The position numbers and the translations under genes were made by a program. Below the pieces are notes generated by a model. It saw only the letters and a list, made by a program, of their open reading frames with translations, was not told the DNA's origin and searched no databases. From Alteromonas halophila (lineage in GTDB: Bacteria; Pseudomonadota; Gammaproteobacteria; Enterobacterales; Alteromonadaceae): DNA of 64,000 bases. Below, piece by piece: positions 44,712 to 54,347 of the stretch; position 1 is the first letter of the stretch; the number at the start of each line of letters is the position of its first letter. Where the stretch lies: positions 1 to 64,000 of the forward strand of contig NZ_BMXP01000014.1 of assembly GCF_014651815.1 (NCBI RefSeq), in the 5' to 3' direction.

Positions 44712-45841
44712 TATGAAAGTCGGGAACGAAAGTCCGCGTAATCAAACGCCCGTACCAGCTCGAACTCGCCGTTCTTACGCAGTATGCCAATGCCGGGATG
44801 CTGCACACCATTAAAGAAGGTGGTCTTCACCATGGTATAGTGCATCATGTCCTCAAACTGCAGTCTGTCGCCGATGGCCAGAGGGGCATCGAAGGAGTAG
44901 CGATCAATCACATCGCCAGCCAGACAGGAGTTGCCACCTAGGCGATAGGTGTGAGCCTTTTCGTCGGGCATGCCAGCATTGAGGATAGCTGGCCGGTAGG
45001 GCATTTCCAGCACATCCGGCATATGGGCAGTGGCTGAGATGTCCAGCAGTGCAATCTTGCCCTCGTTTTCGACAATATCCACCACTTCCGCAATCAGCGG
45101 TCCGGTTTGCCAGGCGACAGCCGAGCCTGGTTCAAGGATGACATCCAGGTGCGGATAGCGTGCTTTGAACTGGCTAAGTGTTTCAATGAGATGGTCAACA
45201 TCATACCCTTCCCGGGTCATCAGATGCCCGCCACCCAGATTGAGCCATTTCATCTGCCCCAGCCACTGGCCAAACCGTGCTTCAATTGCCTCAAGTGTGC
45301 GCGCCGTCGCAAAGGAGTCGCATTCACACAGGTTGTGACAGTGCAAACCTTCAATACCGGTCAGATCGACACCGTCAAGCTGCGCGGAACGGATCCCCAG
45401 TCGGGAACCAGGAGCAGCCGGATCGTACAGAGGCGTTTCTGCTTCCTGATGTTCAGGATTGATCCGCAGACCCAGCGACACGCCGTCAAGATCATCTTTA
45501 TAGCGCTGCCACTGCGACAGGCTGTTGAAAGACAGGTGATTCACCAGTCCTGCCAGAGCCTGAATCTCGTCCGGCTTGTAGGCTGGTGCATAGGCATGCA
45601 CTTCTTTGCCCATCTCCGCCGCCAGCCTTGCTTCCCAGACTGAGCTGGCCGTCGCACCATGCAGGTAGGGCTTAATGATGTCGAAACTTGACCACATCGA
45701 AAAGCCTTTAAGTGCCAGTATGATGCGCACACCTGACGCATCCTGTACACGCTTCATCAGTGACAGGTTGTTCAGCAGCTTCTCTTCTTCAAGCACGTAG
45801 CACGGCGACGGAATATCCGTACGCCGGGTAAGATCGGTCAC
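44711..45841 (-). CDS. nspC: carboxynorspermidine decarboxylase NspC
   Basis: This 376-residue PLP-dependent fold-III decarboxylase converts carboxynorspermidine (or carboxyspermidine) to norspermidine (or spermidine). Lys45 in ILALKGFSMW is the PLP lysine. GLHCHNLCE, LNLGGGHLMTREGYD and GGNSCLAGD (the substrate-binding Cys) are typical. The GTG start at 45841 is supported by caggag 9 bases upstream. It lies 15 bases after the carboxynorspermidine dehydrogenase gene, forming the complete alternative spermidine pathway common in Vibrio and Alteromonadales, where the products also influence biofilm formation. Confidence 0.95.
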   Translation of the reverse strand: MTDLTRRTDIPSPCYVLEEEKLLNNLSLMKRVQDASGVRIILALKGFSMWSSFDIIKPYLHGATASSVWEARLAAEMGKEVHAYAPAYKPDEIQALAGLVNHLSFNSLSQWQRYKDDLDGVSLGLRINPEHQEAETPLYDPAAPGSRLGIRSAQLDGVDLTGIEGLHCHNLCECDSFATARTLEAIEARFGQWLGQMKWLNLGGGHLMTREGYDVDHLIETLSQFKARYPHLDVILEPGSAVAWQTGPLIAEVVDIVENEGKIALLDISATAHMPDVLEMPYRPAILNAGMPDEKAHTYRLGGNSCLAGDVIDRYSFDAPLAIGDRLQFEDMMHYTMVKTTFFNGVQHPGIGILRKNGEFELVRAFDYADFRSRLS

Positions 45842-45856
45842 GGTAGCGGACTCCTG

Positions 45857-47059
45857 TTAACGCTTAAACGGACTCTCATCACACTCAATGACCTGCCAGG
45901 GCAGACCGTGCTGATTAAGCTGGTCCAGGAACGGATCAGGATCGAACTGTTCCATATTCCACACGCCGGGCTTCATCCAGGTACCGTTTAACATCAGCAT
46001 GGAACCGATCATCGCAGGCACACCCGTGGTGTACGAGACAGCCTGTGCGCCCACTTCCTCATTGGTTTTGGCGTGGTCGCAGTTGTTGAACACAAAAATG
46101 GTTTTCTCTTTGCCGTCTTTGACACCAGTAATGTAGGTACCGATACAGGTCATGCCGGTATAACCTTCTGCCAGTGAGCCTGGGTTGGGCAGTACAGCTT
46201 TAAGGAATTCCAGCGGAACCACCTGCTGACCCTGAAATTCAATAGGATCAATGCGTGTCATCCCTACGGCCTCAAGTACGCGCAGGTGCGTCAGGTAGGC
46301 ATCACCGAAGGTCATCCAGAACCGGGCGCGTTTAAGCGACGGAAAATGCTTAACCAGTGATTCCAGTTCCTCGTGATACATCAGATAGGACGCACGCACG
46401 CCGATATTCTGATAATCAAGATCTTCGCGCACACTTAACGGGTCGGTTTCTTTCCACTCGCCATTTTCCCAGAACTTGCCGCGCTGGGTAATTTCACGGA
46501 TGTTGATTTCCGGGTTGAAGTTGGTCGCAAAGGCCTGGCCGTGATCGCCGCCATTGCAGTCAACAATATCCAGATAATGAATTTCATCAAAGTGGTGTTT
46601 GGCGGCATACGCAGTAAACAGGTTGGTCACGCCCGGATCAAAACCACTGCCTAACAGCGCCATGATCCCTGCGTCTTCAAATTTCTTCTGATACTCCCAC
46701 TGCCAGGAATATTCAAATTTAGCCTCATCTTTAGGCTCATAATTCGCAGTATCAAGATAATGTGTCTTCGTCGCTAAGCAGGCGTCCATGATCGGCAGAT
46801 CCTGATACGGCAGGGCCAGATTAATCACCAGTTCGGGCTTAACCTGATTGATCAGATCTTCCACCTCTTTGGCATTGTCGGCATCCAGGGCAAACACGCC
46901 CTTTACCCGATCCTCGCCTACTTCTTTCTGCAATGCTTCACATTTCGAGACAGTGCGGCTTGCCAGATAAATTTCGTCAAAATACTGAGGCAGACGGGCA
47001 CACTTCTTTACCGTTACCGCGGCAACACCGCCGGCTCCAATAATTAACACACGAGACAT
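45857..47059 (-). CDS. carboxynorspermidine synthase (dehydrogenase), saccharopine-dehydrogenase family
   Basis: This 400-residue NAD(P)H-dependent enzyme condenses aspartate semialdehyde with a diamine to give carboxy(nor)spermidine. The Rossmann motif VLIIGAGGVAAVTVKKCA is at residues 4-21, and LLGSGFDPGVTNLFTAYA and DIVDCNGGDHGQAFATNFNPEINIRE match this subfamily rather than lysine-pathway saccharopine dehydrogenases. Its product feeds the next gene, nspC, in the same operon. Aspartate semialdehyde is also the branch metabolite of the thr pathway encoded further on. Confidence 0.94.
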   Translation of the reverse strand: MSRVLIIGAGGVAAVTVKKCARLPQYFDEIYLASRTVSKCEALQKEVGEDRVKGVFALDADNAKEVEDLINQVKPELVINLALPYQDLPIMDACLATKTHYLDTANYEPKDEAKFEYSWQWEYQKKFEDAGIMALLGSGFDPGVTNLFTAYAAKHHFDEIHYLDIVDCNGGDHGQAFATNFNPEINIREITQRGKFWENGEWKETDPLSVREDLDYQNIGVRASYLMYHEELESLVKHFPSLKRARFWMTFGDAYLTHLRVLEAVGMTRIDPIEFQGQQVVPLEFLKAVLPNPGSLAEGYTGMTCIGTYITGVKDGKEKTIFVFNNCDHAKTNEEVGAQAVSYTTGVPAMIGSMLMLNGTWMKPGVWNMEQFDPDPFLDQLNQHGLPWQVIECDESPFKR

Positions 47060-47197
47060 AGTTTCAATCCTGCAAATGTTGTCAAATTACGTTGCGCTGA
47101 ATCCTAGCAGACATCGTTAAATAGGCAAGCGCAGTCCTGCTAACAGCCGTAAAAAGTGACAGCTGGCCGAAGCTGCTAAACGGTACACCGCTAAACG

Positions 47198-47599
47198 CTA
47201 CCCATGAATAGGCGGAGACACCACGATCTGTTCACCTACACGTTGAAACGGATACAGCAGCAATGATTCCTGGCCTGTGGGGTCAGAGGTATTAATGGCA
47301 ATTGCATCAATCTGTCGATCATCATGCGTTTCCACGGAGGCGGTGTAAACCAGCACACTGTAACTGTTGGTATCGGTGGTGGTATCGATTATGCGCCATT
47401 GCAACTGTTCAATTAACTGCGCAGTATCGGTGGTTTTTGAAATTTCATCGGCAAATAAACAGCCAATGCGCCCCTCTTCGTAAATTGCCGCAAACGGATA
47501 GAATGCGCGGCTGTGCGGAAGAACAATGTCACACAGCGTCAGCGCGCGGGATACCAGCAACTGAAGCGGTTTGGGCAATGTGTCATCAAAGCGAACCAT
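47198..47599 (-). CDS. hypothetical protein
   Basis: The 133-residue product is soluble, without signal peptide or membrane segments, with two Cys and a mixed alpha/beta pattern (FYPFAAIYEEGRIGCLFADE, YSVLVYTASVE). It is unrecognised. It lies upstream of the norspermidine operon on the same strand with a 138-base gap, so is probably transcribed separately. The start at ATG 47599 has no strong ribosome binding site. The 237 bases upstream (47600-47836) hold nothing I can support. Confidence 0.65.
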   Translation of the reverse strand: MVRFDDTLPKPLQLLVSRALTLCDIVLPHSRAFYPFAAIYEEGRIGCLFADEISKTTDTAQLIEQLQWRIIDTTTDTNSYSVLVYTASVETHDDRQIDAIAINTSDPTGQESLLLYPFQRVGEQIVVSPPIHG

Positions 47600-47836
47600 G
47601 TACTACCTCGACTTAGTGTGCATTTAGGAAGGTGTGCAGCGCTTGCGGCCAGCCAGTATATCTGGAACATAATACGGTTCCGTGTCTGCGCCTGGTGTCT
47701 TATCACCGCAACGTATCAGAGCTCTGCGCGTATACGCAGACTGGCTGTTACGTAAAACGCCTCGCCAGCCACAGATTAATGAATACCTTCCTTCTCGTGC
47801 TGTCACTATTTGTTACCGACTGAAAATGCGACTAGA

Positions 47837-48745
47837 TCAGTATGAGCGGGCCCCTTGTAGCCCGCCGGTGTGAATAAGCAAGACGCGATGCCCCTCAGGA
47901 AACATGCCTTTGCTGATCATATGGCGGACGGCAAACAGCATTTTTCCGGAATAAACGGGCTCTGCAGGGACACTGGTTTGTGTCTCAAATGCGTCACAAA
48001 AGGCGATGAGTTCGTCAGTGTTCCTTGCATAGCCACCATGATGGTAGGCGTGCTCGATGTGCCAGTTAGCATATGGGCGGTCAAGCAAGTTACTAACCAG
48101 AGATTCAAGATACTGCTGACCTTTAAGAACCGCTATTCCCATTGCCTGCTGGTGGCCCTCAAGTGCTGAAACCAGCCCCGCCAGAGTCGCGCCACTGGCC
48201 ACCGGACAAATCACGGTATCAAAGACAAGCGGTTGTTCTTTGAGGCTATGCTGAATGCCAGCAAGCGCAGATTGCTGACTGCCCCCCTCGGGGATGACCA
48301 GTGCCTGTGGCGCGTCGCCGTGCAGCGACGAGACAAAGGCAGGGTCGTGTCGCCTGCGATAGTCGGCTTTGGTCAGGTAGCGGACATCTGTTCCCCAGTG
48401 GTGCAGATCCCTGAGCATTGGTGTTGGGTGTTGCCGGTAATCACCGCGGACAAATGCAGTAAAAGGCAGTTGCAGGCGATGGCTCGCATAGCCCAGCGCA
48501 TGCAAATGGTTTGAAAAGCCGCCGCCAAAGCTGATGAGTCTGGAAGGCGGCGAGGAGAGAGACAACAATGTGGGTGACAGTTTTCGCCATTTATTGCCGG
48601 ATATCACCGGATGGATGAGATCATCACGTTTGATACTGATGTGTACTGCCTGCGCGCCGGGCCAGTCTGGCGTCAGCGACTGAACGGGGGAAGGGACATG
48701 CAGCTCGCGACAAAGCGCGTCGAGCCGTTCTCGAAAAGCAGACAT
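47837..48745 (-). CDS. PLP-dependent D-cysteine desulfhydrase / ACC deaminase-like protein
   Basis: This 302-residue fold-II PLP enzyme has Lys52 in ISGNKWRKL as the cofactor lysine. FGGGFSNHLHALGYASH binds the PLP phosphate region and PVASGATLAGL is a glycine/serine loop. The family (ACC deaminase/D-cysteine desulfhydrase) removes amino groups from small D- or cyclic amino acids. Members in gammaproteobacteria are mostly uncharacterised, so the substrate is open. It is slightly shorter than biochemically known ACC deaminases (about 338). It is monocistronic, divergent from the chalcone-isomerase-like gene. Confidence 0.88.
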   Translation of the reverse strand: MSAFRERLDALCRELHVPSPVQSLTPDWPGAQAVHISIKRDDLIHPVISGNKWRKLSPTLLSLSSPPSRLISFGGGFSNHLHALGYASHRLQLPFTAFVRGDYRQHPTPMLRDLHHWGTDVRYLTKADYRRRHDPAFVSSLHGDAPQALVIPEGGSQQSALAGIQHSLKEQPLVFDTVICPVASGATLAGLVSALEGHQQAMGIAVLKGQQYLESLVSNLLDRPYANWHIEHAYHHGGYARNTDELIAFCDAFETQTSVPAEPVYSGKMLFAVRHMISKGMFPEGHRVLLIHTGGLQGARSY

Positions 48746-48822
48746 TTCTTAATACCCTGTAATGTTTGATCGAGGCGTTATAGCGGACTGTAATAGATGT
48801 AGATTACCAGTTAGGACCTGCT

Positions 48823-49341
48823 ATGCGAAAGATAACACTGATGCTGATGCTGTTTTCCTCACTCTGTGCGGGCGCGGTTCCACAGGCGGTCGACAAGCAC
48901 GTGACTGATGCCCGCCAGGTTGGTCAGGCGATGTTTACCTATTACTTCTGGGATGTGTATGAGGCTACGCTTTATGCACCCGGGGGCAAGTGGTCGCAGG
49001 ACGCGCCCTTTGCCCTGGCATTAACCTATCAGCGCGACTTTGACGGTCAGGACATCGCTGAGCGGTCGGTGAAAGAAATGCGCCGTCAGGGACTCAATGA
49101 TACGCAAATGCTCTCTGAATGGGGGGACACCATGACATCACTGTTCCCCGATGTCAGTGAAGGCGATACGTTGCTTGGTGTGGCAACTGACACAGGCAGC
49201 ACGCTTTTTTTTCGCGACGATACGTTGCTGGGCGAAGTGAGTGATAAAAAATTCACCTATCACTTTTTTAATATCTGGTTAGGCAGCGACACATTCGAAC
49301 CTGAGCTGCGGGAACAATTACTGAATCAGGCAGGAAACTAG
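48823..49341 (+). CDS. periplasmic chalcone-isomerase-like protein
   Basis: The 172-residue product has a signal peptide (LMLMLFSSLCAGA) and a chalcone-isomerase-like domain (YYFWDVYEATLYAPGG, ALTYQRDFDGQDIAERSVKEMRRQG, TYHFFNIWLG). Bacterial members are not flavonoid enzymes and probably bind fatty acids or other small ligands. It is followed after 10 bases by a DUF3833 lipoprotein gene, a common pairing in marine gammaproteobacteria, often within larger lipid-modification loci that are not present here. Confidence 0.87.
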   Translation: MRKITLMLMLFSSLCAGAVPQAVDKHVTDARQVGQAMFTYYFWDVYEATLYAPGGKWSQDAPFALALTYQRDFDGQDIAERSVKEMRRQGLNDTQMLSEWGDTMTSLFPDVSEGDTLLGVATDTGSTLFFRDDTLLGEVSDKKFTYHFFNIWLGSDTFEPELREQLLNQAGN

Positions 49342-49351
49342 GAGTCACATC

Positions 49352-49891
49352 ATGAGAAATGTAACGATAATTGCCGCACTGGCCTTTTCGCTAATGCTGA
49401 CAGGGTGCACTGTGTCCGTGGATGGTGACGATTACACCACAGTATCACCGGATTTTAATATCAATGAGTTTTTTGACGGTAATGTAAAAGCCTGGGGGAT
49501 CGTGCAGGACCGTTCAGGCAAAGTCATGCAACGCTTCATTGTTGATATTGACGGGCGCATGGAAAACGGCACGCTTATTCTGGATGAGTCATTTGATTAC
49601 GGACTAGGGGAAGGGGTGAACTCGCGTACCTGGAAAATTCAGTCTACGGGGAATGGCACATACCGTGGTGAAGCCGGGGATATCGTCGGGACCGCGACCG
49701 GAAAGGAATTCGGCAACGCGTTTAATTTTCAATATGAAATGGATTTGCCGGTAGATGGCTCAACGTATCGGGTCACGTTTGATGACTGGTTCTGGGCATT
49801 TAATGAAAACGCAATGATGAACCGCTCTTACATCAGAAAATTTGGGCTGGTAATGGCGGAAGTCACCATATTTATGCAAAAGCAGTCATAG
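49352..49891 (+). CDS. DUF3833-family lipoprotein
   Basis: The 179-residue lipoprotein has a signal peptide ending in LTGC (Cys19) and a beta-rich domain with FFDGNVKAWGIVQDRSGKV and YRVTFDDWFWAFNENAMMNRSY, the DUF3833 hallmarks. The function is unknown; genes of this family accompany chalcone-isomerase-like and cyclopropane/furan fatty-acid genes in related bacteria. It is co-transcribed with the preceding gene and overlaps the convergent histidine kinase gene by six bases. Confidence 0.9.
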   Translation: MRNVTIIAALAFSLMLTGCTVSVDGDDYTTVSPDFNINEFFDGNVKAWGIVQDRSGKVMQRFIVDIDGRMENGTLILDESFDYGLGEGVNSRTWKIQSTGNGTYRGEAGDIVGTATGKEFGNAFNFQYEMDLPVDGSTYRVTFDDWFWAFNENAMMNRSYIRKFGLVMAEVTIFMQKQS

Positions 49892-51262
49892 ATCCACGGG
49901 AAAGGTGAAGGTTACGCCCAGTCCGTGGCCTTCATTTAGCGGGTCGTAGACAAACCACAGTGCTCCCTTATGTAAGCTGACAATAGCAGAAACCAGTGAC
50001 AGCCCAAGGCCATTGCCTGGCGTCGTGCGACTGGACTGGGTGCGGTAAAAACGGCGTTCCAGTTCACCGGCATCTTTGTCACTCACCCCGGGCCCATTAT
50101 CATTCACACTCAGCACAACGCGCGACTTAGTACTGAATAACTGCACGTCAATGCGACCACCGGAGCGGCCATATTTGACGGCGTTATCCATCACATTCGC
50201 AATCGCCTGAAAAAGCAGGTTGGGATCGGCCACCATTGTCTGAGATGTAACGCGGGAAGAGAGGGCGATATCTTTTTCCTCAGCCAGGGGCTGATACATG
50301 TCGATAACATCCTCAAGCAGCTTATTGAGTGAGACCGTGGTGAATCCCTCGCGATGACGCCGTGTTTCGAGATCACTAATGCGCAACAGACTGTTAAACA
50401 TATTAAGCAGGTTGTCGGCTTCGCTGGTGGCTTTGTGACGCAAGTCCGGATCGGCAATTTGTTCAAGCGTTGAACGTAACCGCGAGAGCGGCGTGCGTAA
50501 ATCATGAGCAATGTTATCGGTGACAGCCTTAATGTTGTCTACGCCTTGCTCAATTTTGTCCAGCATGCGGTTAAACACCACAGCCAGCTGGCTTAAATCA
50601 TCCCAGGAACTGTCGATTTCCAGCCGCTCTTTCAGGCTGCCGGTACGAATAATGCTGTCCGCCGTTTCTGACATCCGGTTTATTCGCTTGACCACATAAA
50701 AGGCCACCGCAAAACTTAGTACTCCGGTCAGACACAGAAAGCCAACAAACACCCAGCTGAAGGTTTTGCCAAACCACTGTGCGCTGTAAATTTCGTCGAT
50801 ATTGCGACCCACCAGCATGTGCAGATCATCAAGGTAAATATGTGTAAGCAGAACATCCTGCGGGTGGTTTATGTTTTTGTTAAACGGTGCGGTAGTAATG
50901 GTATGTAAGGGCAGTTCACGGCGCAGCAGCGTATGGGTCTTACCGTTTATGTCTGGGATCCGCGTCAGGTTGCCCGCCAGGATTTGACCATCCTGAGTCG
51001 ACAGGGCTAACAATCCCCGGTACTGTGGATTAGCCAGTCGTTCTGCAATGGCACGTGTCACCGCTGCGCGGCTGCCGTGCCGGTATAGTTGCTCAAATGC
51101 AAAGGTTTCAGATGAGATAGCCGCACGGGCTTCCCGGTCAAAAATATCGCTGCTGGCCAGACGCCAGAAATAGATAATAAATATCGTGGCAGCGGCTGCC
51201 AGCGTAGTTAAAATCACACCCACCCGAAAACTTGAGCTTCGGGTGAAAGTGCCAATTGCCAT
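49886..51262 (-). CDS. two-component sensor histidine kinase
   Basis: The 458-residue inner-membrane kinase has a first membrane segment at about 13-33, a periplasmic sensor region (about 34-165), and a second membrane segment at about 167-190. A HAMP domain follows, then HisKA with the phospho-acceptor His in DNIAHDLRTPLSRLR (about residue 250). The HATPase_c region has N-box DNAVKYGRSGG, G1 NDNGPGV and G2 GNGLGLSLV. The ATG at 51262 overlaps the stop of the response-regulator gene (TGATG), so the two are coupled. The signal sensed cannot be told. Confidence 0.93.
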   Translation of the reverse strand: MAIGTFTRSSSFRVGVILTTLAAAATIFIIYFWRLASSDIFDREARAAISSETFAFEQLYRHGSRAAVTRAIAERLANPQYRGLLALSTQDGQILAGNLTRIPDINGKTHTLLRRELPLHTITTAPFNKNINHPQDVLLTHIYLDDLHMLVGRNIDEIYSAQWFGKTFSWVFVGFLCLTGVLSFAVAFYVVKRINRMSETADSIIRTGSLKERLEIDSSWDDLSQLAVVFNRMLDKIEQGVDNIKAVTDNIAHDLRTPLSRLRSTLEQIADPDLRHKATSEADNLLNMFNSLLRISDLETRRHREGFTTVSLNKLLEDVIDMYQPLAEEKDIALSSRVTSQTMVADPNLLFQAIANVMDNAVKYGRSGGRIDVQLFSTKSRVVLSVNDNGPGVSDKDAGELERRFYRTQSSRTTPGNGLGLSLVSAIVSLHKGALWFVYDPLNEGHGLGVTFTFPVDL

Positions 51263-51948
51263 CACGGGAGTGGATCCGCAATGCGGTAACCGGTTCCCCG
51301 TACGGTCTCAATCAATGGCACATTAAAGGTTTTATCGACTTTCTGACGCAGTCGGCTGATATGAACATCGATGACATTGGTCTGTGGATCAAAATGGTAA
51401 TTCCAGACGTGCTCAAGCAGCATGCTACGGGTAACAATTTTGCCACGGTGGCGCAGCAAGCATTCCAGTAACTGAAACTCTTTTGACTGCAGTTCAATTT
51501 CAGTGTCACCACGGGTGACTTTTCGGTTCAGTAAGTCCAGCGTCAAATCACCTACGTGGATGTGGGTGGTGGTATCCGCGTCGGCCTGACGCGCGCCCAG
51601 TCCTTCTACCCGGGCGAGTAATTCTTCAAAGGCAAAGGGCTTAGTGAGGTAATCATTCGCGCCAGTGCGCAGCCCTTTCACTTTATCCTCGACCTGACCT
51701 TTGGCACTGAGTAACAGCACCGGCGTGGAAATTTTTTCGTTACGAAGCTGCTCCAGTACACTGAAGCCATCCCGTGACGGCAGCATGATGTCGAGAATAA
51801 TAACATCATGGCGCTGCGCCATCGCTTCATACATGCCGGCTTCACCATCATTAAACACATGGCAGTTGTGGCCTGCCTTTTCCAGCCCCTGCTGAATATG
51901 GGAACCGACTGTAGGGTCGTCTTCTATCAGTAAAACATTAATTGCCAT
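51262..51948 (-). CDS. OmpR/PhoB-family response regulator
   Basis: The 228-residue regulator has a receiver domain (acidic pocket EDD at 9-11, phospho-acceptor Asp53 in ILDIMLPSRDG, switch residues in LLLSAK and KPFAFEEL). A winged-helix DNA-binding domain is at about 130-225 (ELQSKEFQLLECLLRHRGKIVTR to TVRGTGYRI). It pairs with the downstream kinase. The frame could also start at ATG 51963; MAINVLLIEDD at 51948 fits the family better. Neither has a clear ribosome binding site. Target genes are unknown. Confidence 0.93.
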   Translation of the reverse strand: MAINVLLIEDDPTVGSHIQQGLEKAGHNCHVFNDGEAGMYEAMAQRHDVIILDIMLPSRDGFSVLEQLRNEKISTPVLLLSAKGQVEDKVKGLRTGANDYLTKPFAFEELLARVEGLGARQADADTTTHIHVGDLTLDLLNRKVTRGDTEIELQSKEFQLLECLLRHRGKIVTRSMLLEHVWNYHFDPQTNVIDVHISRLRQKVDKTFNVPLIETVRGTGYRIADPLP

Positions 51949-52026
51949 CACATCATCTGCCATGAATATGGTTACTGCGTTATTGTATTAGTGCGATTTT
52001 TTTATACCCTTTGCAGAAAAAAGCGA

Positions 52027-53745
52027 TCACTTTCGCTCAAAGCGCATGGCCGGATTATACGGTGTAAAATTCTGGACTTCGCCACGTGCGGTGATCTGCT
52101 GCACGTTTTTCCAGTAGTCAGGGCTCATAATGTCACCGTGCAGCGTTTTGAGTAGCTGCTTGAACGGTTTTTTACCGACAATAAAGTGTTCGAACTGCTC
52201 CGGAAAAACATCGTTCGGAGCGACGGACATCGTGTCGATGGCATAGGGGTCGTCCGACTGCGGCAGCGAGCGAAAATTACGTTCACTCATCAGACAAATT
52301 TCATCATAATCATAAAAGATGACGCGGCCATGGCGAGTGATGCCAAAGTTCTTGTGCAACATGTCGCCGGGGAAGATATTCGCCAGTGCAATCTGTTTGA
52401 TGCAAAGACCCAGTTCGTTAATTGCATTTTTAATTTTGTTTTCGTCGGTTTCCTGCTCCAGGAACAAATTCAGCGGCGTCATTTTACGTTCGATATACAG
52501 GTGCCTGATGATCAGTTCATCCTCGGTGAAAACCAGGCTGGATGCACAGGTCGCTTCTAATTCACTGATAAGTTCCGGGCTAAGGCGTGATAGTGGCAGA
52601 CGAAAATTGACATACTCATGGGTGTCTGCCATACGGCCAACCCGATCAGACATTTTCACCAGCCGGTAGCGGTCTTTCACATGCTCCCGTGTGATTTTTT
52701 TGCTCTCAGCAAATTCGTCCTTAATTATTTTAAAAACAACACCGTATGAAGGCAGATGAAAGACCATCATGACCAGGCCACGTATCCCGGGAGCGGCTTC
52801 GAAATGGTCGTCTGACTGGTCAAGGTGTTGCAGAAAGTTTCGGTAGAAGACTGTCTTACCATGTTTGTAATGGCCTAGTGCCATATACAGTTCAAAATGC
52901 TTTTTGTTAGGCAGCAGTTCCTGCAAGAACGCGGCAAGTTCAGCAGGATACTGGGTATCGGCCATGAAATAACTGCGCGCGAAGCCGAATACCACACTCA
53001 AATCTTTACGGTCGGTGAGCAGGGCGTCAACAAATAAGGCATGCTGATCATTAATTCGCAGTGGAATGACAAACGGCAGGGTTTCATCGGGCATGCAAAT
53101 CCGGCCAATAATATAGGCGGCTTTGCCTCTGAAAAACGTCGGCTGGAGTATTTCTACCGCGGTGACACTGGCCAGCTGTTCGCGGGTCAGACGTTTGCGT
53201 AGTGCCGTTTCCAGGTTGTCCAGGTCGCGCTGGTAATCTTCAAACGGAACATTATAACGGTATACACGAAAAATGGACTCGTACATCTGGCGGACCGTGG
53301 TAGTAACGTCAAAGCTGTGTATGACTTTCTGCCGGTCCTGACCTGGCAGGTAGCAGCGGCTGGGAAGCACAAACATGACACAGTTATCAATTTTGCGGTG
53401 TTTAAAAATTCGGCCTATGACCGAATTATAAAAGGTTTCTGCCAGTTCAAACTGTGGGTGACCCTCCAGCAGCCGTGTATACACCTTTTTCATTTCTGAC
53501 CAGAATGTGTCCTCCATCTTGTGCACGTCGGTGAGCTGGTATATTTCCGCTACCGCATCTGACAGGCTCTGTTCATAAATGGTAATGCGCTCTTTAGAAG
53601 CGCTTTGTGTCTCTTTCCATAATCCCTGTTCAAAGCGCTGTTGCGCTCCACGGGTAATCCGACTGAACCAACGGTAACTTTTATCGAAGTTACTGATAAT
53701 AAGAAAGGCTGTTTTTCTGGCAAGATCGTGCTCACCCACGTTCAT
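52027..53745 (-). CDS. aceK: isocitrate dehydrogenase kinase/phosphatase AceK
   Basis: This 572-residue bifunctional enzyme phosphorylates and dephosphorylates isocitrate dehydrogenase, steering carbon between the TCA cycle and the glyoxylate shunt. The ATP-binding region AAPGIRGLVMMVFHLPSYGVVFKIIKDEF and the catalytic DMLHKNFGITRHGRVIFYDYDEICLM are conserved. The length is normal. In enterobacteria aceK follows aceBA, but here it stands alone, as often in Alteromonadales. It fits the window's other acetate/propionate gene set (prp operon). Confidence 0.96.
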   Translation of the reverse strand: MNVGEHDLARKTAFLIISNFDKSYRWFSRITRGAQQRFEQGLWKETQSASKERITIYEQSLSDAVAEIYQLTDVHKMEDTFWSEMKKVYTRLLEGHPQFELAETFYNSVIGRIFKHRKIDNCVMFVLPSRCYLPGQDRQKVIHSFDVTTTVRQMYESIFRVYRYNVPFEDYQRDLDNLETALRKRLTREQLASVTAVEILQPTFFRGKAAYIIGRICMPDETLPFVIPLRINDQHALFVDALLTDRKDLSVVFGFARSYFMADTQYPAELAAFLQELLPNKKHFELYMALGHYKHGKTVFYRNFLQHLDQSDDHFEAAPGIRGLVMMVFHLPSYGVVFKIIKDEFAESKKITREHVKDRYRLVKMSDRVGRMADTHEYVNFRLPLSRLSPELISELEATCASSLVFTEDELIIRHLYIERKMTPLNLFLEQETDENKIKNAINELGLCIKQIALANIFPGDMLHKNFGITRHGRVIFYDYDEICLMSERNFRSLPQSDDPYAIDTMSVAPNDVFPEQFEHFIVGKKPFKQLLKTLHGDIMSPDYWKNVQQITARGEVQNFTPYNPAMRFERK

Positions 53746-53960
53746 CGCTCCGTAGTGGACAGACCCTTATTTCTAGCATAATCTGCTACGGCCTGTTGAT
53801 CTTTAATGCAAAATTTACAGCAAAGGTTAGCAAGCCATGGAATAACGGGGGGTCTGCCTGTCACCTGACATGGTGACCTGAGACGTTGAATGTGCGATGC
53901 AAGGAAGCCCTGCAGCGCAGCGGAGATGGCGTTATCGCCTTCTACATCATTGAGGTAAAC

Positions 53961-54347
53961 GTGAGTTTTAACGTACTGATTTGTGATGATTCTGCGATGG
54001 CCAGGAAAATGGCCAAACGCGCGCTACCGAGCGGATTTTCTGCGTCCATGACAGAGGCCGCAAACGGCTTGGACGCGCTTGACGTTATCAGTAGCCAGCC
54101 AATCGATTTACTGCTGCTGGATCTGACCATGCCGGTGCTGGACGGTATTGGCGTACTGGAAGAGTTGCGTCGTCGCCAGCAAAAGGTGTTTGTTATCGTA
54201 GTATCAGGCGATGTTCAGCCGGTAATGCGTCAGCGAGTGGTTGAACTGGGGGCCCTGGCGTTTCTGCCTAAGCCGGTGAGTGCCAGCACGCTTTGTGACG
54301 TGCTGGAGCAATACGGTTTTTCCCGCTACAGTGCGGTGGTTAATTAA
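53961..54347 (+). CDS. single-domain (CheY-like) response regulator
   Basis: The 128-residue product is a bare receiver domain: acidic pocket CDDS (8-11), phospho-acceptor Asp54 in LLLLDLTMPVLDG, Ser in VVSGD and Lys in LPKPVSAS. No output domain is present, so it acts by protein contact or in a phosphorelay. The GTG at 53961 is chosen because gaggt precedes it and the receiver fold starts here; the open frame extends to 53886 with unrelated sequence. No kinase lies next to it; the two-component pair nearby has its own regulator. It is convergent with the SDR gene, overlapping by four bases. Confidence 0.88.
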   Translation: MSFNVLICDDSAMARKMAKRALPSGFSASMTEAANGLDALDVISSQPIDLLLLDLTMPVLDGIGVLEELRRRQQKVFVIVVSGDVQPVMRQRVVELGALAFLPKPVSASTLCDVLEQYGFSRYSAVVN

